A stretch of 64,000 bases of DNA from Schistocerca nitens (Eukaryota > Arthropoda > Insecta > Orthoptera > Acrididae). Position numbers and translations under genes: made by a program. The stretch is from positions 343,809,150-343,873,149 of the forward strand of contig NC_064619.1 in the NCBI RefSeq assembly GCF_023898315.1, read 5' to 3'. Shown in pieces: positions 1 through 11,257 of this stretch; the stretch's first letter is position 1, and each line of letters starts with the position of its first letter. The notes below the pieces were generated by a model. The model searched no databases. It was not told the DNA's origin and worked only from the letters and a program-made list of their open reading frames with translations.

Positions 1-209
1 ACCACCCTGTGTAGTGTCGAGTATGAGTTGTCAGTGATAAGAAAATAAAATAAAAGCCTACCGGACTGCAGGAAGCGTTTGCTGAGCTTGACGTCCTCAT
101 TCATTCAATGGATGGTTCATTACCGATGATGCTATACGGACTCACTCGGAGGAACCTTTATCCCTGGACATCGGCAGACAGCCTGAAGCAGATAACGATC
201 TGACAATTG
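1..209. other. Unassigned start of window
   Basis: No recognisable gene or repeat end. The stretch leads into a LINE 3' fragment and may be its degraded interior, but I see no conserved reverse-transcriptase motif here. Confidence 0.3.
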
Positions 210-745
210 TGAAATGTGTGACAGCGAAACTCACTAAACCTTAAGGAAATGTAGCTCATCCACGAAAGAAGTGGCTTATAAGGCGCTTCTTCGCCCGATT
301 CTTGAGTATTGTTCATCTATCTGGAATCCCTATCAGCTAGGACTGATAGAGGAGACAGAGAAGATCCAACGAAGAGCGGCGCGTTTCGTCATGGGGTCGT
401 TTAGCTGGCGAGAGAGCGTTATGGAGATGCTAAACAAACTCCACTGGCAGACGTTACAAGAGAGGCGTTGTGCATCACGGCGAGAGTTACGGTCGAAATT
501 TCGGGACAGCATTTTCCAGGCGTCAGACAACATATTACTTCCATCCACATACATTTCGCGTATTGACTTCGAGGAGGAAATTCGAGAAATTGGAACCAAT
601 ACAGAGGCTTACCGACAATCATTCTTCCCACGCACTATTCGCGAGTGGAACGGGGTTAGAGGGATCAGATAGTGGTACCGAAAGTACCCTCTGCCACACA
701 CTATTAGGTGGCTTGCGGAGTATGCTGTAGATGTAGAACATGTTG
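210..745 (+). mobile_element. 3' end of a CR1/L2/Jockey-like LINE (RT C-terminal region)
   Basis: The reading frame at 271-672 carries the region that follows the reverse-transcriptase palm in these LINEs. It shows ALLRPILEYCSSIW, then EKIQRRAARFV about 20 residues later, then a basic stretch and a terminal REWN motif. The catalytic FADD box and the endonuclease are absent, so this is a 5'-truncated copy, as LINE insertions usually are. The copy ends in a short ATGTAGATGTAG tail near 725-740, and the same tail ends every related copy in this window. It cannot move by itself. The upstream boundary is uncertain. Confidence 0.8.
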
Positions 746-1717
746 CAGTGGCAACTCAGTAAAAACAAATGAAAAACTTTTTGAAGCCTTGGTCTTGTTT
801 CTCAGTGTTCGACAGCCATACGCAGGATGACAGGACACAACGTCTAAATTACACTCATGAGGCTTCTGTTGTAACATTCTATTCAGTTGCCAACTGTATG
901 AACTGGCTTTAGGGCAACTGAAAAAAAAAATGCCTGATTATCTTGGCGATACTAGACGAAAGGAAGAAGAATAATGTTAATCAAGTATTACATGGATGAT
1001 GTGTTTGTGCAACTAATAGTCCACGAATTTTGAAAGGGAAACATAGACTCACTGATGAAACGGGAGATAATAGGGCAGGGCAGATAGTGAGAAATGGAAG
1101 TATTTCTGAAAATATTGTAAAACTGTATTAAAATGTTTAAGGACTGAGAAGGTCACATGATGAACACGATAAATAATTAGTATAAGCTGTAATGAAGTTT
1201 TGACCTTAAAATATTTTGTAGGCATTGTTTGACTTACTATATATGGGGTTTTGGTCAAGAAGATTAGGTATTAAGTCTGGCGACATAGGGGACTGAGGTG
1301 GGGGGAACGGTGGGACGGGTAGTCAAGTGCCCCGCAGTTCCTGGACCAGTAAATGAAACGAGGAAAGCGACTCTTATGACAAGCCTTGAAGAAGCAAAGC
1401 GATATTTTGGGATGTATACAAACCTGGAGAGGAAGTCAGTTTGTCAGAGACAAATTAGCCATTTCACCACTAGTAGACACGTTTCTTCAGTCCATGTCAT
1501 GATGCAAAACGATGTCAGTAACCTTAGTAGTATTTTCACTAAGTATTCGCATTCGTGATGCGTTCTTCAATGAGATAGTGAACGCACGGTACGGAAAATA
1601 CTGAAAGAACTGTAATATGACTAGTTTCACTTCCGAAGCTACATCTGTATACTCTCATGAGCAGTTGGTGGCAGCAATCTAATAGCGTGTAGAAGCCTCT
1701 TAAACCCTCGTGACACG
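746..1717. other. No recognised feature
   Basis: AT-rich sequence with only short, uninformative open frames. I see no transposon end, RNA gene or splice-bounded exon that I can support. Confidence 0.4.
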
Positions 1718-1940
1718 CAAGGACCGAGCGAGGTGGACTCGCATTCAGGAGGGCAACGGTTCAAAGTCGTATCCGATTATATTTATGTTTTCCCTGATTT
1801 CTCTAAACTTCTCCACGCAAACGCTGCTATGGTTACACTGAAAGGGCTCGACCGATTTCCTTCTCCATACCTCAAGAAATCCAAGCTCGTCCTCCTTCTC
1901 TAATGATCTCGATCTCGACGGGACGCTAAATCTTCGTTTC
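1718..1940 (+). mobile_element. Degraded SINE-D copy
   Basis: The head resembles a tRNA (GGACTCGCATTCAGGAGG, then a GGTTCAA B-box-like core near 1758). The body reads TTCCCTGATTTCTCTAAA and ends GACGGGACGCTAAATC. This is the same order as the copies at 27979-28167 (reverse) and 44079-44275. It has many substitutions and no clear target duplication, so it is an old copy. Confidence 0.6.
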
Positions 1941-2597
1941 TTTCTTTTCAACACGTTGGGGCATCGACACACGAGACATCGAAAGCCTTGGAAGAGCCAT
2001 TCTAATCCATGACAGCTCAACTCACATCCACAATTCACGGAGGAAGCTGGATCGAAAATGTACGCGTCATGCTTGATGGTGTCTTATATTTGTCCAGTTA
2101 GACTGATGTCAAGTCATCTCTGGGGCAGGCTGTGTGTGAAGTAATCCTCAAACCATTTTTACACAATTGAGGAGTGATGTGTAGTGCATTGTCTAGTGAA
2201 GGCACAAGGCGCCTTCAGATATTTCAGGGGCACAAACGCTTGTACACGTTGGGACAGTACGTTCCTGTACCGTTCGCCTGTTAGAAACGATGGCAGACCG
2301 ACCAGGGTCCCAGTACACTAACTCTCACATCCCCATCGTCAATAGGCAACAATCTCATAGTAATTGCTTTACCATCTGCTGGAATGTGCCCCATTGCTAA
2401 GCGTGTTGCACCCTGTACTGAGATTTTAGACGTACTCATACCCACTAATCACCGTGTAGCATCATGTCAAGGATACTGTTTCCCATGATTCAAGTAACCA
2501 GTGTGATGTTACTGCGTGCATACTAACTTCCTTCCCCTGTTGCGTATGGCGAGGAAGAGTGGGGCGGTTTCTTCTCTGCACCGTGGTGAGGAAATTG
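1941..2597. other. No recognised feature
   Basis: Mixed-composition sequence without a supported reading frame or repeat end. Confidence 0.35.
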
Positions 2598-3440
2598 TGC
2601 TGAAAGATGTGGTTTCTTACCTGTTGCTGTTATCTTGGATTTGTTGCTGAAAATGCGTTATCACGAAGGAGGCATCGACATAATAATTTGGTGGACACCT
2701 AACAAGGGGTGATACGTACCTGAGTTGCATTCTATGAATTATTGTTTTAGACTTACGTGTAAAGAGTTCCAAGGCATCGTGCAGTGGTGCGTGTTCTTCT
2801 CTGTCAAAGGCAAATAAGAGATTTATGAGATAGTTTCAGCATTGCAGTCCGACGGATAGTGCAGTGCTTTACTACAGACTATCATCTCTAGATGATTCTA
2901 AGTAAGTGCAAAACAATATAGACAGTGTCTCCAATTGGTGTACTGAATGACAAATATCTTTAAATATGCATAAATGCAAGATGATGCCCGTAACAAAGAA
3001 GAAGAGTCAAATAGCATAGATTTACAAAATTAATGGTACATTTTTTGAGCTTAATATTAAGGGGTAATACTAAAAAGTGATATGGCATGGGACGAACAGG
3101 TGAAATCGATAGGAGGGGAGAGAGAGGAAGTGAAGTACACCTGTAAAGAAAACCGCATACAAGGATCTAGTATGATCATTTCTCGATTAGCTTCCAGTGT
3201 TAGGAGTCCTTATCGAGGGTGAATGTCAGGAGACACCGAAAAAACTGAGACGCACTGATGGGATCGCAACTTGTCAGTAAAGTCCGCAACAAAATACAAC
3301 GGAGCTGCCCAAGAAACTTAATTTGATACTTTTGGAAGAAAGACCACGCCGTATGTTTTACAGTGGATTACGAGTATGTCTCTAGATATAGAACGTCCTA
3401 TTTTCTGCCCACCGAAAACACTATCTGATTTGCAAAACAA
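2598..3440 (+). mobile_element. Degraded LINE reverse-transcriptase remnant, forward copy
   Basis: Conceptual translation with several frameshifts shows fragments typical of the LINE palm and what follows: a DDTVVYY-like segment near 2865-2890, then a LNMHKCKMMPV-like segment near 2965-2995. The first 400 bases are about 75-80% similar, by eye, to the reverse complement of 5150-5785. The two remnants are therefore copies of one family in opposite orientation. There is no open frame and no ends or target duplication could be set. Confidence 0.5.
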
Positions 3441-3629
3441 GTAAATATCTGAGAGAATCATGTTTTATAATGCTAGGCTCACGAAGGACGAGTGTGTGGC
3501 GCTCATTTCTCGTGACTTAACGGAAAAGAAGTCAACCATCAGGTCCAGCGAATTATGCAGTGCCACATGACAGCCCTTTTATTCCATGTCTGTCAGTCAT
3601 TAATGCTGAATTTCGAAACGGAAATAACT

Positions 3630-3775
3630 GGCTCTGAGCACTATGGGACTTAACATCTATGGTCATGAGTCCCCTAGAACTTAGAACTACTTAAACCTAA
3701 CTAACATAAGGACATCACACAACACCCAGTCATCACAAGGCAGAGAAAATCCCTGACCCCGCCGGGAATCGAACC
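3630..3775 (-). mobile_element. SINE-B, 5'-truncated
   Basis: On the minus strand the element runs from a B box (GGGTTCGATTCC) into the tail shared with SINE-A, ending in the GAGCC motif at 3630. The A box and the start of the tRNA-like head are missing, as expected from incomplete reverse transcription. Target duplications of 11 bases with one mismatch (CGGAAATAACT at 3619-3629, CGGAAATATCT at 3776-3786) mark the ends exactly, so the truncation happened at insertion. Confidence 0.85.
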
Positions 3776-3954
3776 CGGAAATATCTGTCCTTTATTCAAG
3801 TTGCGACTTAGTTGTTCACACAAGACTAAGGTCATGATGCTCAAACGGAGGAAACGTTCTCAGCCTTATTTGGAATCAAACCATGTTTCTTCACGTGGAA
3901 GACAGGCATCATGATCACTTCGCTATTATGGCAATCATGATGATGATGATCATC

Positions 3955-4570
3955 ATCATCTACAACTGTGCAACTACACCAGTGATGTCAAATCGCTGGA
4001 AACAGTATCTACCGCAAAATATCTGGGAGTAATCATCCAGAGCGACCGTAAGTGCACTGTGCACATGAAACAAATAGTAGGAAAAGACGATGCCAGACCA
4101 CTAGAGATGTGTCTTACAAGGCGCTTGTTCATCCGATTCTTGAGTAGTGTTCATCAGTCTGGAATCCTTATTAGATAGGGCAGATAGAATGGATACAGAA
4201 GATTCAAAGAAGAGCGGATCGTTTCGTTACGGCATCGTTTGGTCGGCGGGAGTGATTCTCAACAAGCTTCATAGCAGACGCTACAAGAGGGACATTTTGC
4301 ATTACGGAGAGGTTTACTATTCAAATTTCAAGAGACTACTTTCCGGGAAGAGTCGGACAATATATTACTTCCTCCCACGTACATATCGCGAACTGACCAT
4401 GACGACAAAATTCCAGAATTTACGAGCAGAGGCTTACCGGCAATAATTATTGCCAAGCATCATTCGCGAGCGGAACATGGAAGGGTAGTTCACTTAGTGG
4501 CACCTGAAGTACCCTCCGCCCCACACAGTCAGATGCGAAGTGTTGATGTAGATGTGGAAGTAGATGTACA
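3955..4570 (+). mobile_element. LINE 3' end, degraded
   Basis: The translation contains AKYLGVIIQSD (the conserved KYLG box after the palm) at about 4013-4050. It is followed, through frameshifts, by the LVRPILEY-like region and by a frame at 4147-4446 that matches the end of the family (YYFLPRTYREL, then EAYRQ). The copy ends in TGATGTAGATGTGGAAGTAGATGT at 4534-4565, the family tail. It is 5'-truncated and frameshifted. Confidence 0.75.
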
Positions 4571-5149
4571 TGTCTTATTTCTGTGGTCGAGTCAGTGTAA
4601 ACAGAGCACTGGCATCTTTCAGTTGCGAAGCGCAAACGGCTCCAAGCGAAAACAATAGCTGTCTATAGAGCTCCGACAATACTGAAGCGTTGCCGCGGAG
4701 ACGTCTACAAACTCGCTTTACTTGACTGGTTGACGTAGGCGGTCGAAGCTGCCGTGCCCAGCCCACTGCAGTTACAAGGGAACTTCTTTAGCTGATTCTA
4801 CTGTACGTGGACTGGTAAGTTACAAAATCGTTCTCTTCCATCTCTTCATGGGATTTTCCAGATGTATTCTGATGTATCTGCAGTTTAGGATTACTTTGGG
4901 ATTCTAGTGTTTGACGTCCAGTAGATATGTTGTACTCATTGTTCTTGGTACTGATGTACTTACTCCAATATTGGTTGCAGTGCATAGAGTGGGTTCTCTT
5001 ACTGTTTTTCTGTCTCATTTTATGTAGCCTGATATTCGAGCATGTCTGTCATTCGATTAGCTGTTATTCTGCACTCATCCCTTAATCCCTGATATGTAAA
5101 CTATATGCTCACTACCATTACGAAACACGTATTTTACGATGTTGTTTAT
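4571..5149. other. No recognised feature
   Basis: Probably the degraded continuation of the minus-strand LINE remnant at 5150-5785, but no motif here is clear enough to assign. Confidence 0.3.
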
Positions 5150-5785
5150 ATGGAGTGTTGTTTATGGGCATCATCTTGCACTTTTTATCCATATTTAATG
5201 ACGTATGCCAGTCAGTACACCAAGAAGGGAAAGTGTCCAATTTTTTTTGCATTTTATTAAAATCATCCAGAGATGATACTTTACAGTAGACTACTCTATC
5301 ATCGACAGGTCTGAGTACACTGCCAAGCCCATCTCATAAATCGTTTATTTGCCATTCATAGAGAAGAGTACACACCGCTGAACGATGCTTTGGAACTCTT
5401 TACACGTAAGTCTAAAAGAATAATTCATAGAATGTAGTTCAGCTTTCAAATTGTAGGCTACATATCATTGATAGGCGTGTCCACCAAATTATTATTTCGA
5501 TGTCTATTTCGTGATAGTGCATTTTCAGTAACGCATTACCCCGCGGAGTGGCCGTGCGGTTTGAGGCACCTTGTCACGGACTGCGGGGCCTCTCCGTTGG
5601 AGGTTCGAGTCCTCCCTCGGGCATGGGTGTGTGTGTTGTTGCTCGCGTAAGTTAGTTTAAGTTAGCTTAAGAAGTGTGTAAGTCTAGGGACCGATAACCT
5701 ATGCAGTTTGATCCCTTAGGAATTCACACACATTTGAACATTCAGTAACGAATGCAAGATAACAGCAACAGGTAAGGAACCATAT
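5150..5785 (-). mobile_element. Degraded LINE reverse-transcriptase remnant, reverse copy
   Basis: Read on the minus strand, this repeats the order seen at 2598-2990: a segment reading AATAATTTGGTGGACAC, then TTAGACTTACGTGTAAAGAG, then TGCAAGATGATGCCC. The coding remnant includes SLNMDKCKMMP, the post-palm KC box of a LINE. A SINE-C copy at 5534-5740 splits it. It is an old, non-coding copy. Confidence 0.5.
5534..5740 (+). mobile_element. SINE-C
   Basis: tRNA-like head with an A-box-like TGGCCGTGCGG and a B box GGTTCGAGTCC, followed by the CCTCGGGCATGGGTGTGTG junction and the SINE-C tail ending CACACATTTGAACA. It is flanked by a direct repeat TTCAGTAACG (5524-5533 and 5741-5750). It sits inside the minus-strand LINE remnant and so inserted after it. 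Transcription by RNA polymerase III from the internal boxes is expected for this class. Confidence 0.88.
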
Positions 5786-5979
5786 CGATGCTGTTTTTGA
5801 TTTCAGTGTCTTATTTATTATTTCTTATTTCTATCGGCTTATTAAATTTCACATTCTTCTCTGTGATACTTGTCCCAGAAATCTTAGTCTGAAGCTAAGA
5901 TTCACTCGAAGGTAGAAAAAGAAAACTACGCACCACTAAGGAATTACCCGAATGGAACGAATATCAGTAATTGTGATGA

Positions 5980-6785
5980 ATGTGTACAGAAAAAAAAATT
6001 GACTATCGTTTTAGAAAAATTGTCTGATTTATTCAAGAGGAAGAAATCAAGAGGAAAAATCAATAATGCGTTTGTCTACCTCTGGCCATTATTCGGTTTG
6101 GCATTGGTTGATGGAGCTGCTGGATGTCATCCTGAGCGACATCGCGCCAAATTCTGTCCAACAGGCGCGTTAGATTGTCAGAATCCCAAGATGGTTGGAG
6201 GGTGCTCCTCAAAATGCTCCAATCATTCTCACCTGGAGAGAGATCCACCGACCTTGCTGGTCAAGGCATGGTTCGCCAGGCATGACAACAAGTAATAGAA
6301 TCTCTCGCCTTGTTCGGCCGGGCGTTATCTTGCTGAAATGTAAGCCCTGTATGGCTTACCTGAAATACAACAAAACGGGACGTAGAATATCTTCGACGTA
6401 CCGCTGTGCTGTAAGGACGCCGCGGATGACAGCTGAAGGGGTCCTGCTGTGGAATGAATTGGCACCCCAGACCATCACTCCTGGATGTCGGACCGTAGGG
6501 CGTGCGACAGTCGGGTTGGTATCCCACCGCTGTCCAGTACGTCTCCAGACATGTTTCTGCTGGTCATCTGCGCTCATTTCAAAACAGGACTCATCACTAA
6601 AGACATTTTTTTCTTGTTGAGTCATCAGTCTTCTGAGAGGTTTGATGCGGCGCGCCACGAATTCCTCTCCTGTGTCAACATTCTCTTCTCAGAGCAGCGC
6701 TTGCAACCTACGTCCTCAGTCATTTGTTGGATGAACTCCAATCACTGGCTACGTCTACAGTTGTTACCTCTAAGCTCCCTCTAGT
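5980..6785 (-). pseudogene. Tc1-like transposase remnant, left arm
   Basis: Minus-strand frames give, in order, FSDESCFEM (first catalytic Asp) and KHVWRRTGQRWDTNP, then GVMVWGANSFHSRTP (all within 6356-6658), then LTFQQDNARP (second Asp, near 6330) and PGENDWSIL near 6225, in place of the usual SPIENVW. The fragments lie in different frames. The third catalytic Glu survives in the GEND context. N-terminal helix-turn-helix domains are missing beyond about 6785. A DDE transposase cuts and pastes the element at TA dinucleotides in the nucleus; this copy cannot make one. Confidence 0.75.
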
Positions 6786-6795
6786 ACCGTGGAGG

Positions 6796-6987
6796 CTCAA
6801 ATGGCTCTGAGCACTATGGGACTCAACTGCTGAGGTCATTAGTCCCCTAGAACTTAGAACTAGTTAAACCTAACTGACCTAAGGACATCACACACATCCA
6901 TGCCCGAGGCAGGATTCGAACCTGCGACCGTAGCGGTCTCGCGGTTCCAGACTGCAGCGCCAGAACCGCGCGGCCACTTCGGCCGGC
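6796..6987 (-). mobile_element. SINE-A in the palindromic Tc1 element
   Basis: Complete SINE-A on the minus strand, with B box GGTTCGAATCC and the ATGTGTGTGATGTCCTTAGG tail start. The 13-base duplication AGTACCGTGGAGG occurs exactly at 6783-6795 and 6988-7000. The insertion therefore postdates the Tc1-derived element that carries it. Confidence 0.95.
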
Positions 6988-7141
6988 AGTACCGTGGAGG
7001 TTACTCGCTGATGTCCTTATAGGTGTCCTATCATCCTGTCTCATTTCTTGTCAGAATTTTCCATATATTCCTTTCCTCGCTGCTTCTGCGGAGTACCGTC
7101 TCCTCCCTTACCTTATTGGTCCACCTAATTCTCAACAATAC

Positions 7142-7590
7142 AATGCTCCTCCATTCAGTGAGACTTGTGTGGAGACGCCCAAGACAGCGGTGAGATACCA
7201 ATCCGACTGTCGCCCGCAATACAGCGTAACAAGCAGGAGCGATGTTGTAGGGTGCTGATTCATTTCGTAGCAGGACGCCGCACCTTTACAGCACAGTGAA
7301 AGGATGACGATATTCTGTGCGCCGTTTCAATGCTCTTCATGGCAAGCCATCCTGAGCTTACATTCCTGCAAAGTAGTGCCCATTCGCACATGGCGAGACT
7401 TTCTACTGCTCTCTTCCAAGTTGAGAGTGTTTGGAGCAATATGAGCAGGACCTCCAACCAGGCCGGAATTTTGACGATCTAACGCATCAGTTGGACAGGA
7501 TATGGCACGATATCCCTCAGGAGGACATTCAGCAACTGAATCAATTAATGGCAAGCAGAATAGGTAATTGCCAGACGTAGACCAACGCGT
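7142..7590 (+). pseudogene. Tc1-like transposase remnant, right arm
   Basis: Plus-strand frames show VWRRPRQR followed by DTNPTVAR, then LIRRLTR-type residues reading FDDLTHQLDRIWHDIPQEDIQQL near the C-terminus. The same landmarks appear on the minus strand of the left arm. The second and third catalytic motifs are obscured by frameshifts and substitutions. Confidence 0.65.
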
Positions 7591-7750
7591 TACTGACGTG
7601 CTCAATTTGTGAAGCTCTTTGCCATGAATTAATCATCCAATTTCCCTGAAATTGTAATCATTTGTCTGTATGTTCATATAAATCACATCTATCGACTTCC
7701 TTCCCATTCAGATAATTCCTTCGCAGTAAGTAGGTTTTTATCTTAGAGTG

Positions 7751-8088
7751 TATTTGCATTTTTTCACTCTTTATGAGAGTGTGTTATTTACATATAATTT
7801 TTTCGTGTGAGGCCTACTTCACAGAAGATGATTACAGTGAAAGAAAAGCAGACGTAAGTAAAAGTCTTGCCTAGCAATGAATGTTTTGTTCATTCAAATT
7901 CCACACATTTCTCGATGAGCACATGCTACGCCCATGTCCACCGCACTACACATTAAATCTAGGCCTATCATTGGGTGTATCAGTGCTTTCTTTTTTACAG
8001 TTTGGAAATATGGCTTTCTTTCCGACAAGGAGTGCCACAGCAGGTCACTAACGCGCAAGAAGAGATGCAAACATATTTATTCCTAAGT
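7751..8088. other. No recognised feature
   Basis: AT-rich spacer between the palindromic Tc1 element and the 5S-SINE. It contains the phrase TTTTTTCGTGTGA, which recurs near 9620-9632. Confidence 0.35.
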
Positions 8089-8102
8089 ATAGAGGGTTTT
8101 GG

Positions 8103-8418
8103 CCATGGCCTTGCCGCAGCGGATACACCAGTTCCCGCAGATCACCGAAGCTACGCGCTGTCGGACGTGGCCGGCACTTGGATGGGTGACCATTCGGGCC
8201 GCCATGCGCTGTTGCCATTTTTCGGGGTGCACTCAGCCTGGTGATGCGAATTGAGGAGCTACTCGAGCGAATAGTAGCGTCTCCTGTCAAAGAAAACCAT
8301 CATAACGACCGGGTGGCGGTGTGCTGACCACACGCCCCTCCTATCCGCATCCTCAGCTGAGGATGACACGGCGGTCGGATGGTCCCGATGGGCCACTTGT
8401 GGCCATGCAGACGGAGTG
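8103..8418 (+). mobile_element. 5S-rRNA-derived SINE
   Basis: The first roughly 120 bases follow 5S rRNA: GGATACACCAGTTCCCG, then GATCACCGAAG, then CACTTGGATGGGTGACC. These include the internal control region used by RNA polymerase III. A non-ribosomal body follows, with TGCTGACCACACGCCCCTCC and GAGGATGACACGGCGG. The flanks carry a 14-base duplication with one mismatch (ATAGAGGGTTTTGG at 8089-8102, ATAGAGTGTTTTGG at 8419-8432). The continuation into a SINE body, and the substitutions in the 5S part, argue against a 5S gene. A second copy is at 45309-45615. Confidence 0.88.
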
Positions 8419-8432
8419 ATAGAGTGTTTTGG

Positions 8433-9674
8433 TTGTATTCTCTCTCGCTTCCCAAAAGAGAATTGACGGCGCAGGTGAGAATAAGAATGCCACGACGCAT
8501 AGGCGGCTACTGACACAGTATTTCTCGTAATGAAAGTTTTCCCTGGATATTTTACTTGCTTAGCTGTTCGTCGAATGGAGGTTCAGTCTTGAAATGTGCT
8601 GCAATATTTTTCGACGGCGGCAGAACTGCTTGCCGTGCCCTCTTGCTCAGTAGGTCAGACTGTTACTTATAAACGCGAGGCGTGGTCCGTGCAGGTTCTA
8701 CGCCTTACATCGGCGTCATGTCGCTCGGCTGTTTCCGTTATACAATGGCGTGTCCGGGAATGTACCGACTGAGGGGAACAACCAGTGAACGGGGCTTTTA
8801 TAATTGCTGCCGCTTCTGGGCCAGGGCTCTTGTCCATAGCGTGAACTAAGAACGGGCCCCATTTCACACGTGGAACCTGCGGCATTAGCGAGAGTGTTGG
8901 ACGTCCACGTCTCCGTTTCACTACGTGCTTTGAAATGTTTCCATCCAACTCCACAACATACTGCCTGGGATCTCCACCTGTAGGGTCTCTACAATCTTTG
9001 ACAGCAGTTATTTGTTAATTCGTCTTTAGATCATCTTACAGAATACCAGATACAGTTTAAAGTAATCAAGGACAAATAGATTTTTGCGTTAACATACTAG
9101 CTAAAATAATACAGATGTACGTAAATGTATAGTAATGTTCATAAATGTAAAAAAAAAACAAACAGGAAGTACATAAATACATCTATGCACTAACACACAC
9201 ACACAAATGTTGATCCAAACATTAATTTTTTCGGCAGATTCGGAGAAATATTTGTGAAACGCTAATTCCTCTCTCTCAAACCCCACCCTATGGGGAGAGA
9301 GGAAGAGTTTTAGTTTTAGCGAATCAAAATTTACGAAGTAAGTAGTTAGTTTGTTATTTATCCGTAACCATTTTCCACCCAAAATTGAGAACATGGATTT
9401 TCTTGAATTACACCGCCAACTACTAAGAATCAAAACAAATGTATAAGACCAAATGTACGGTAGTTTTTTATGTAGAATCTGATTCGGCAATAAAAAATGG
9501 GGGTTCCCATTTGAAGTTTTAAAGTTGCCTCCCGCCCCACCCCCAGGGGGCTGAGGTGCCGGCTAATTTTAGCACCAGCAGATGTCCCTCTCGAAAATAA
9601 TCAATTGATATCTACACATTTTTTCGTGTGAAGCTTATTTTTCGAGTTATTCTCGTTTGTCAACTTAAAATTTA
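8433..9674. other. No recognised gene; AT-rich spacer
   Basis: Contains a more GC-rich segment at 8660-8960 with a TATA-like TTATAAACGCG near 8666, and an AT-rich segment at 9000-9470. The C/G-rich patch at 9530-9560 (GCCCCACCCCCAGGGGG) is a short palindromic run. I see no transposon motif. Confidence 0.35.
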
Positions 9675-11018
9675 CACCCTATATACATATATACACGCAT
9701 CAGGAAGGAATTACCCGAATGGGAAGTAATTCGACAGATGTGATGCACATGTACAGTTAACAAATGGTTGCAATTTAAGATAAAAACGGATGATTTATTC
9801 GAGAGAAAGAACTTATGAAGAGAAAGAGCTTCACAAATTGAGCAAATCAATAACACGTTGGTCCACCTCTAGCCCTAATGCAAGCAGTTATGTGGCTTGG
9901 TATGGATTGACAGAGTGTTGGATGTCATCCTATGGGATTTCGTGCCATACTTTGACCAATTGGCGCGTTAGATCGCTAAAATCCCGGGATGGTTAGAGAG
10001 GCCCTGCCCATAACGCTCCAAACGTTCTCAATTGGGGAGAGACTCGGCGATCCTGCTGGCTAAGGGGGACGTGTCAAACAGGAAGACAAACAGTAGGAAA
10101 CCTCGCCGTGTGCGGGTAGACGTTATCTTGCTGAAATGTAAACTCAGGATGGCTTGCCATGAAAGACAAAAAAAAAAAATGGCATGTAGAATATTTTAGA
10201 CTTACAGCTGTGCTGTAAGGGGGCCGCGGATGGTAAGCACAGCGGTCCCGCTATGAAAAGAAACAGCACCCCAGACCACCAATCCTGACTGTCTGGGGCC
10301 TCTCTAGGAACGTCTTCGGTCTGGATCTCACTGACTGGAGCAGAACGGCCTTCAGTAATGAGCCCCGCAAAACGTATATGGAGACGCCCCAAACAGCGGT
10401 TGGATACCAACCTGACCGTCGCCTGCCATACGACCCGACAACCAGAAGTGCTTGCCATTTCTTTTCTTAGCAGGACCCATCTGGCTGTCGTCCGCTGCAC
10501 CCTTACAGCACAGAGCAGATCGACGATATTCTACGTTTCGCTTTGTTCCCTTCATCATGGGCTTAAATTTCAGCAAGGTAACTCCAACCCGCACACGGTA
10601 AGGGTTTCTACCGTTTTTCTTTGTGTTTGCCATACGCTACCACGGCGAGCGAGGTCGACGGATTTCTCCCCAGTTGAGAACGTTTGGAGCATTATGGGCA
10701 GGGTCGTCCAGCCAGGTCGGGATTTTGACGACCTAACGCGCCAGTTGGACAGAATTTGGCACGATATCGCTCAGGATGACATCCAACAAATCCATCAGCC
10801 AATGACAAGCTGAATAACAGCTGGTATAAAGGCCAGAGTTGTACCAACGCGTTATTGACTTGCCCAATTTTTGAATCTCTTTCTCTTGAGTAAATCATCC
10901 AGGTTTTTCTGAAATGGTAATAATTTGTTTGTCAGTACATGTACATCACATCTACCGATTTCTGTCCCATTCGCATAATTCCTTCGCGGAGCGTCTTTTG
11001 TTTTTTTGTCTCTGAGTG
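9675..11018. mobile_element. Second palindromic (head-to-head) Tc1-like element
   Basis: Same design as the element at 5903-7750. The left arm (9675 to about 10300) reads as Tc1 transposase on the minus strand: FTFQQDN near 10130 and ATTWRLVRSLKS-type residues nearer the end. The right arm (about 10340-11018) reads on the plus strand: LKFQQGN near 10560, SPVENVWSIMGR at about 10669-10704, DFDDLTRQLDRIWHDIAQDDIQ after it. Outer ends match (AAGGAATTACCCGAATGGGA at 9707; AAGGAATTATGCGAATGGGA reversed, near 10970). The arms are roughly 600 bases each. It has no intact gene. Confidence 0.8.
10358..10813 (+). pseudogene. Tc1-like transposase C-terminal remnant, right arm
   Basis: An open stretch of 151 codons covers the second half of a Tc1 transposase. 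The second catalytic Asp motif QQDNA is here QQGNS, so the Asp is lost. The third motif SPVENVW keeps the catalytic Glu. The family C-terminus (LDRIWHDIAQDDIQQ) is intact. A start codon and DNA-binding domain are absent, so this is not a functional gene despite its length. Confidence 0.7.
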
Positions 11019-11257
11019 TGCATATATGGTTCGGCTTCATGGAGATTTATTCCTTGTGTTGTGAATTGTCACCTAATTTCTGTCACATAATGTGTACATA
11101 GTCCTACTACATGTTTATCTACTTATAGTGACTATAAAACAAGAAAAACACACATGGCAGATACCATAGCTCCTTGTGGTAAATTAGCATTCTGTCACTA
11201 AGTTTTTGCTTTAGTCACACACATTTACCCGTGAGCACAAAATGTTACTGATTAGTT

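Larger units (their letters stand above)
5903..7750. mobile_element. Palindromic (head-to-head) Tc1-like element
   Basis: Two diverged copies of the same Tc1 transposase C-terminal region point away from a common centre. The left arm (5903 to about 6785) is coded on the minus strand and the right arm (about 7142-7750) on the plus strand. The outer ends match each other: AAGGAATTACCCGAATGG at 5940 and, reversed, AAGGAATTATCTGAATGG at 7710. The extreme ends are CACTC at 5903 and GAGTG at 7746-7750. A SINE-A with its duplication accounts for about 205 bases of the centre. The element at 9675-11018 has the same plan. Neither arm has an open transposase frame. Confidence 0.8.

Noticed and set aside
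8103-8222. 5S rRNA gene
   Set aside because: Substituted relative to 5S, runs into a SINE body without a terminator, and has a target duplication. A second copy has the same body.
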